NCBI RefSeq assembly: GCF_001908095.1
Contig: NZ_MKGR01000022.1
Location: 1 to 64,000 of the forward strand
Direction: 5' to 3'
Length of the DNA stretch: 64,000 bases
Origin: Xenorhabdus thuongxuanensis
GTDB lineage: Bacteria; Pseudomonadota; Gammaproteobacteria; Enterobacterales; Enterobacteriaceae
Both the position numbers and the translations under genes were made by a program. This document shows positions 63,701 to 64,000 of this stretch, one piece after another; positions within the stretch are counted from its first letter, which is position 1; each line of letters begins with the position of its first letter. The notes under the pieces were generated by a model. That model saw only the letters and a list, made by a program, of their open reading frames with translations, ran no database searches and had not been told where the DNA came from.

Positions 63701-64000
63701 ATGAGCACAGCCGTTGTTAGCAAACGCACAAAAAAAACTAAGATGATGACAAACAGTGCCGCTGCAAGCGGTCAGGTTCAATCGTTAAGCCGAGGGCTAA
63801 CACTTTTGGAATATATTTCCGATTCACCTATTGGTGTTACCCTGACTGATCTGGCGATACAAGCCGGTCTGCCCAATTCCACTACCCACCGTCTTTTGAC
63901 CACCTTGCAGCAACATGGTTTTGTTCGCCAAATAGGTGATTTAGGGTTATGGGTGATCGCTTCCCATGCTTTTGTCGTTGGCAGTAGTTTCTTACAGAGC
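63701..64000 (+). CDS. iclR: Acetate operon repressor IclR (partial, 5' end)
   Basis: The first 100 codons of an IclR-family regulator run off the window. After a basic, variable N-terminus the winged-helix DNA-binding domain reads GQVQSLSRGLTLLEYI then LTDLAIQAGLPNSTTHRLLTTL, and the start of the effector domain is AFVVGSSFLQS. These match E. coli IclR closely. GAGGGAA precedes the ATG. IclR represses the glyoxylate-bypass genes aceBAK, which are not in the window. It follows lysC as in the E. coli neighbourhood. Confidence 0.93.
   Translation, partial: MSTAVVSKRTKKTKMMTNSAAASGQVQSLSRGLTLLEYISDSPIGVTLTDLAIQAGLPNSTTHRLLTTLQQHGFVRQIGDLGLWVIASHAFVVGSSFLQS

Overview
The window is chromosomal DNA from a gammaproteobacterium of the order Enterobacterales. 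Nearly every housekeeping protein aligns end to end with its E. coli counterpart, and several E. coli gene neighbourhoods are kept in order: pepQ-yigZ-trkH-hemG next to an rRNA operon promoter; fadBA; ubiD-fre; rfaH; tatABC; ubiE-ubiJ-ubiB; rmuC; metE/metR-yigM; and the block ssb/uvrA-tyrB-alr-dnaB-qorA-dusA-zur-lexA-dgkA/plsB-ubiA-ubiC-pgi-lysC-iclR. The moderately AT-rich composition, the long AT-rich intergenic regions and the accessory genes suggest the Morganellaceae (Xenorhabdus/Photorhabdus-like). That assignment is inference; no species marker is present.

Layout. 1-4217: rRNA operon promoter on the minus strand, then hemG, trkH, yigZ and pepQ. 4448-7998: FadR-controlled fadBA with its terminator. 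8033-18305: flavin reductase, ubiquinone synthesis (ubiD, ubiB, ubiJ, ubiE), rfaH, a metal-site variant hemB, the Tat translocon and rmuC. 18318-20946: two short tandem-repeat patches, a DedA-family gene, a tyrosine-phosphatase-like gene, and udp with tandem CRP-like sites. 20992-28511: a sugar-acid island with two GntP-type permeases, denD, a DeoR-type regulator, otnI and otnK. It lacks a visible otnC decarboxylase and has a gene-free, palindrome-rich gap between otnI and otnK. 28512-29340: a gene-poor region ending in a 25-codon ORF behind a perfect inverted repeat. 29357-36946: metE/metR with MetJ boxes, yigM, yjcE, and ghxP with PurR-like boxes. 37268-40911: accessory genes, namely an ERIC-like repeat, an Xre/ParS-RES toxin-antitoxin pair, glk and a chromosomal aadA. 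40982-64000: the conserved ssb-to-iclR block, interrupted by a small membrane protein plus DsbB-like pair and by an AT-rich MFS transporter gene. iclR runs off the window end.

Functional links. The ubi genes (ubiD, ubiB, ubiJ, ubiE, ubiA, ubiC) cover much of ubiquinone synthesis, which needs UbiC to make 4-hydroxybenzoate and UbiA to prenylate it. lexA, uvrA and ssb share SOS-type operators. The otn/den island should oxidise, isomerise and phosphorylate a four-carbon sugar acid such as D-erythronate, but the final decarboxylation step is not encoded here.

The most interesting candidates are the interrupted erythronate island with its operator-like palindromes, the 25-codon ORF, the RES toxin-antitoxin pair with an unusually long antitoxin, the DUF5993-like/DsbB-like pair, and two orphan plus-strand terminators that could mark small RNAs. 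No single clearly unprecedented system is proven by sequence alone.
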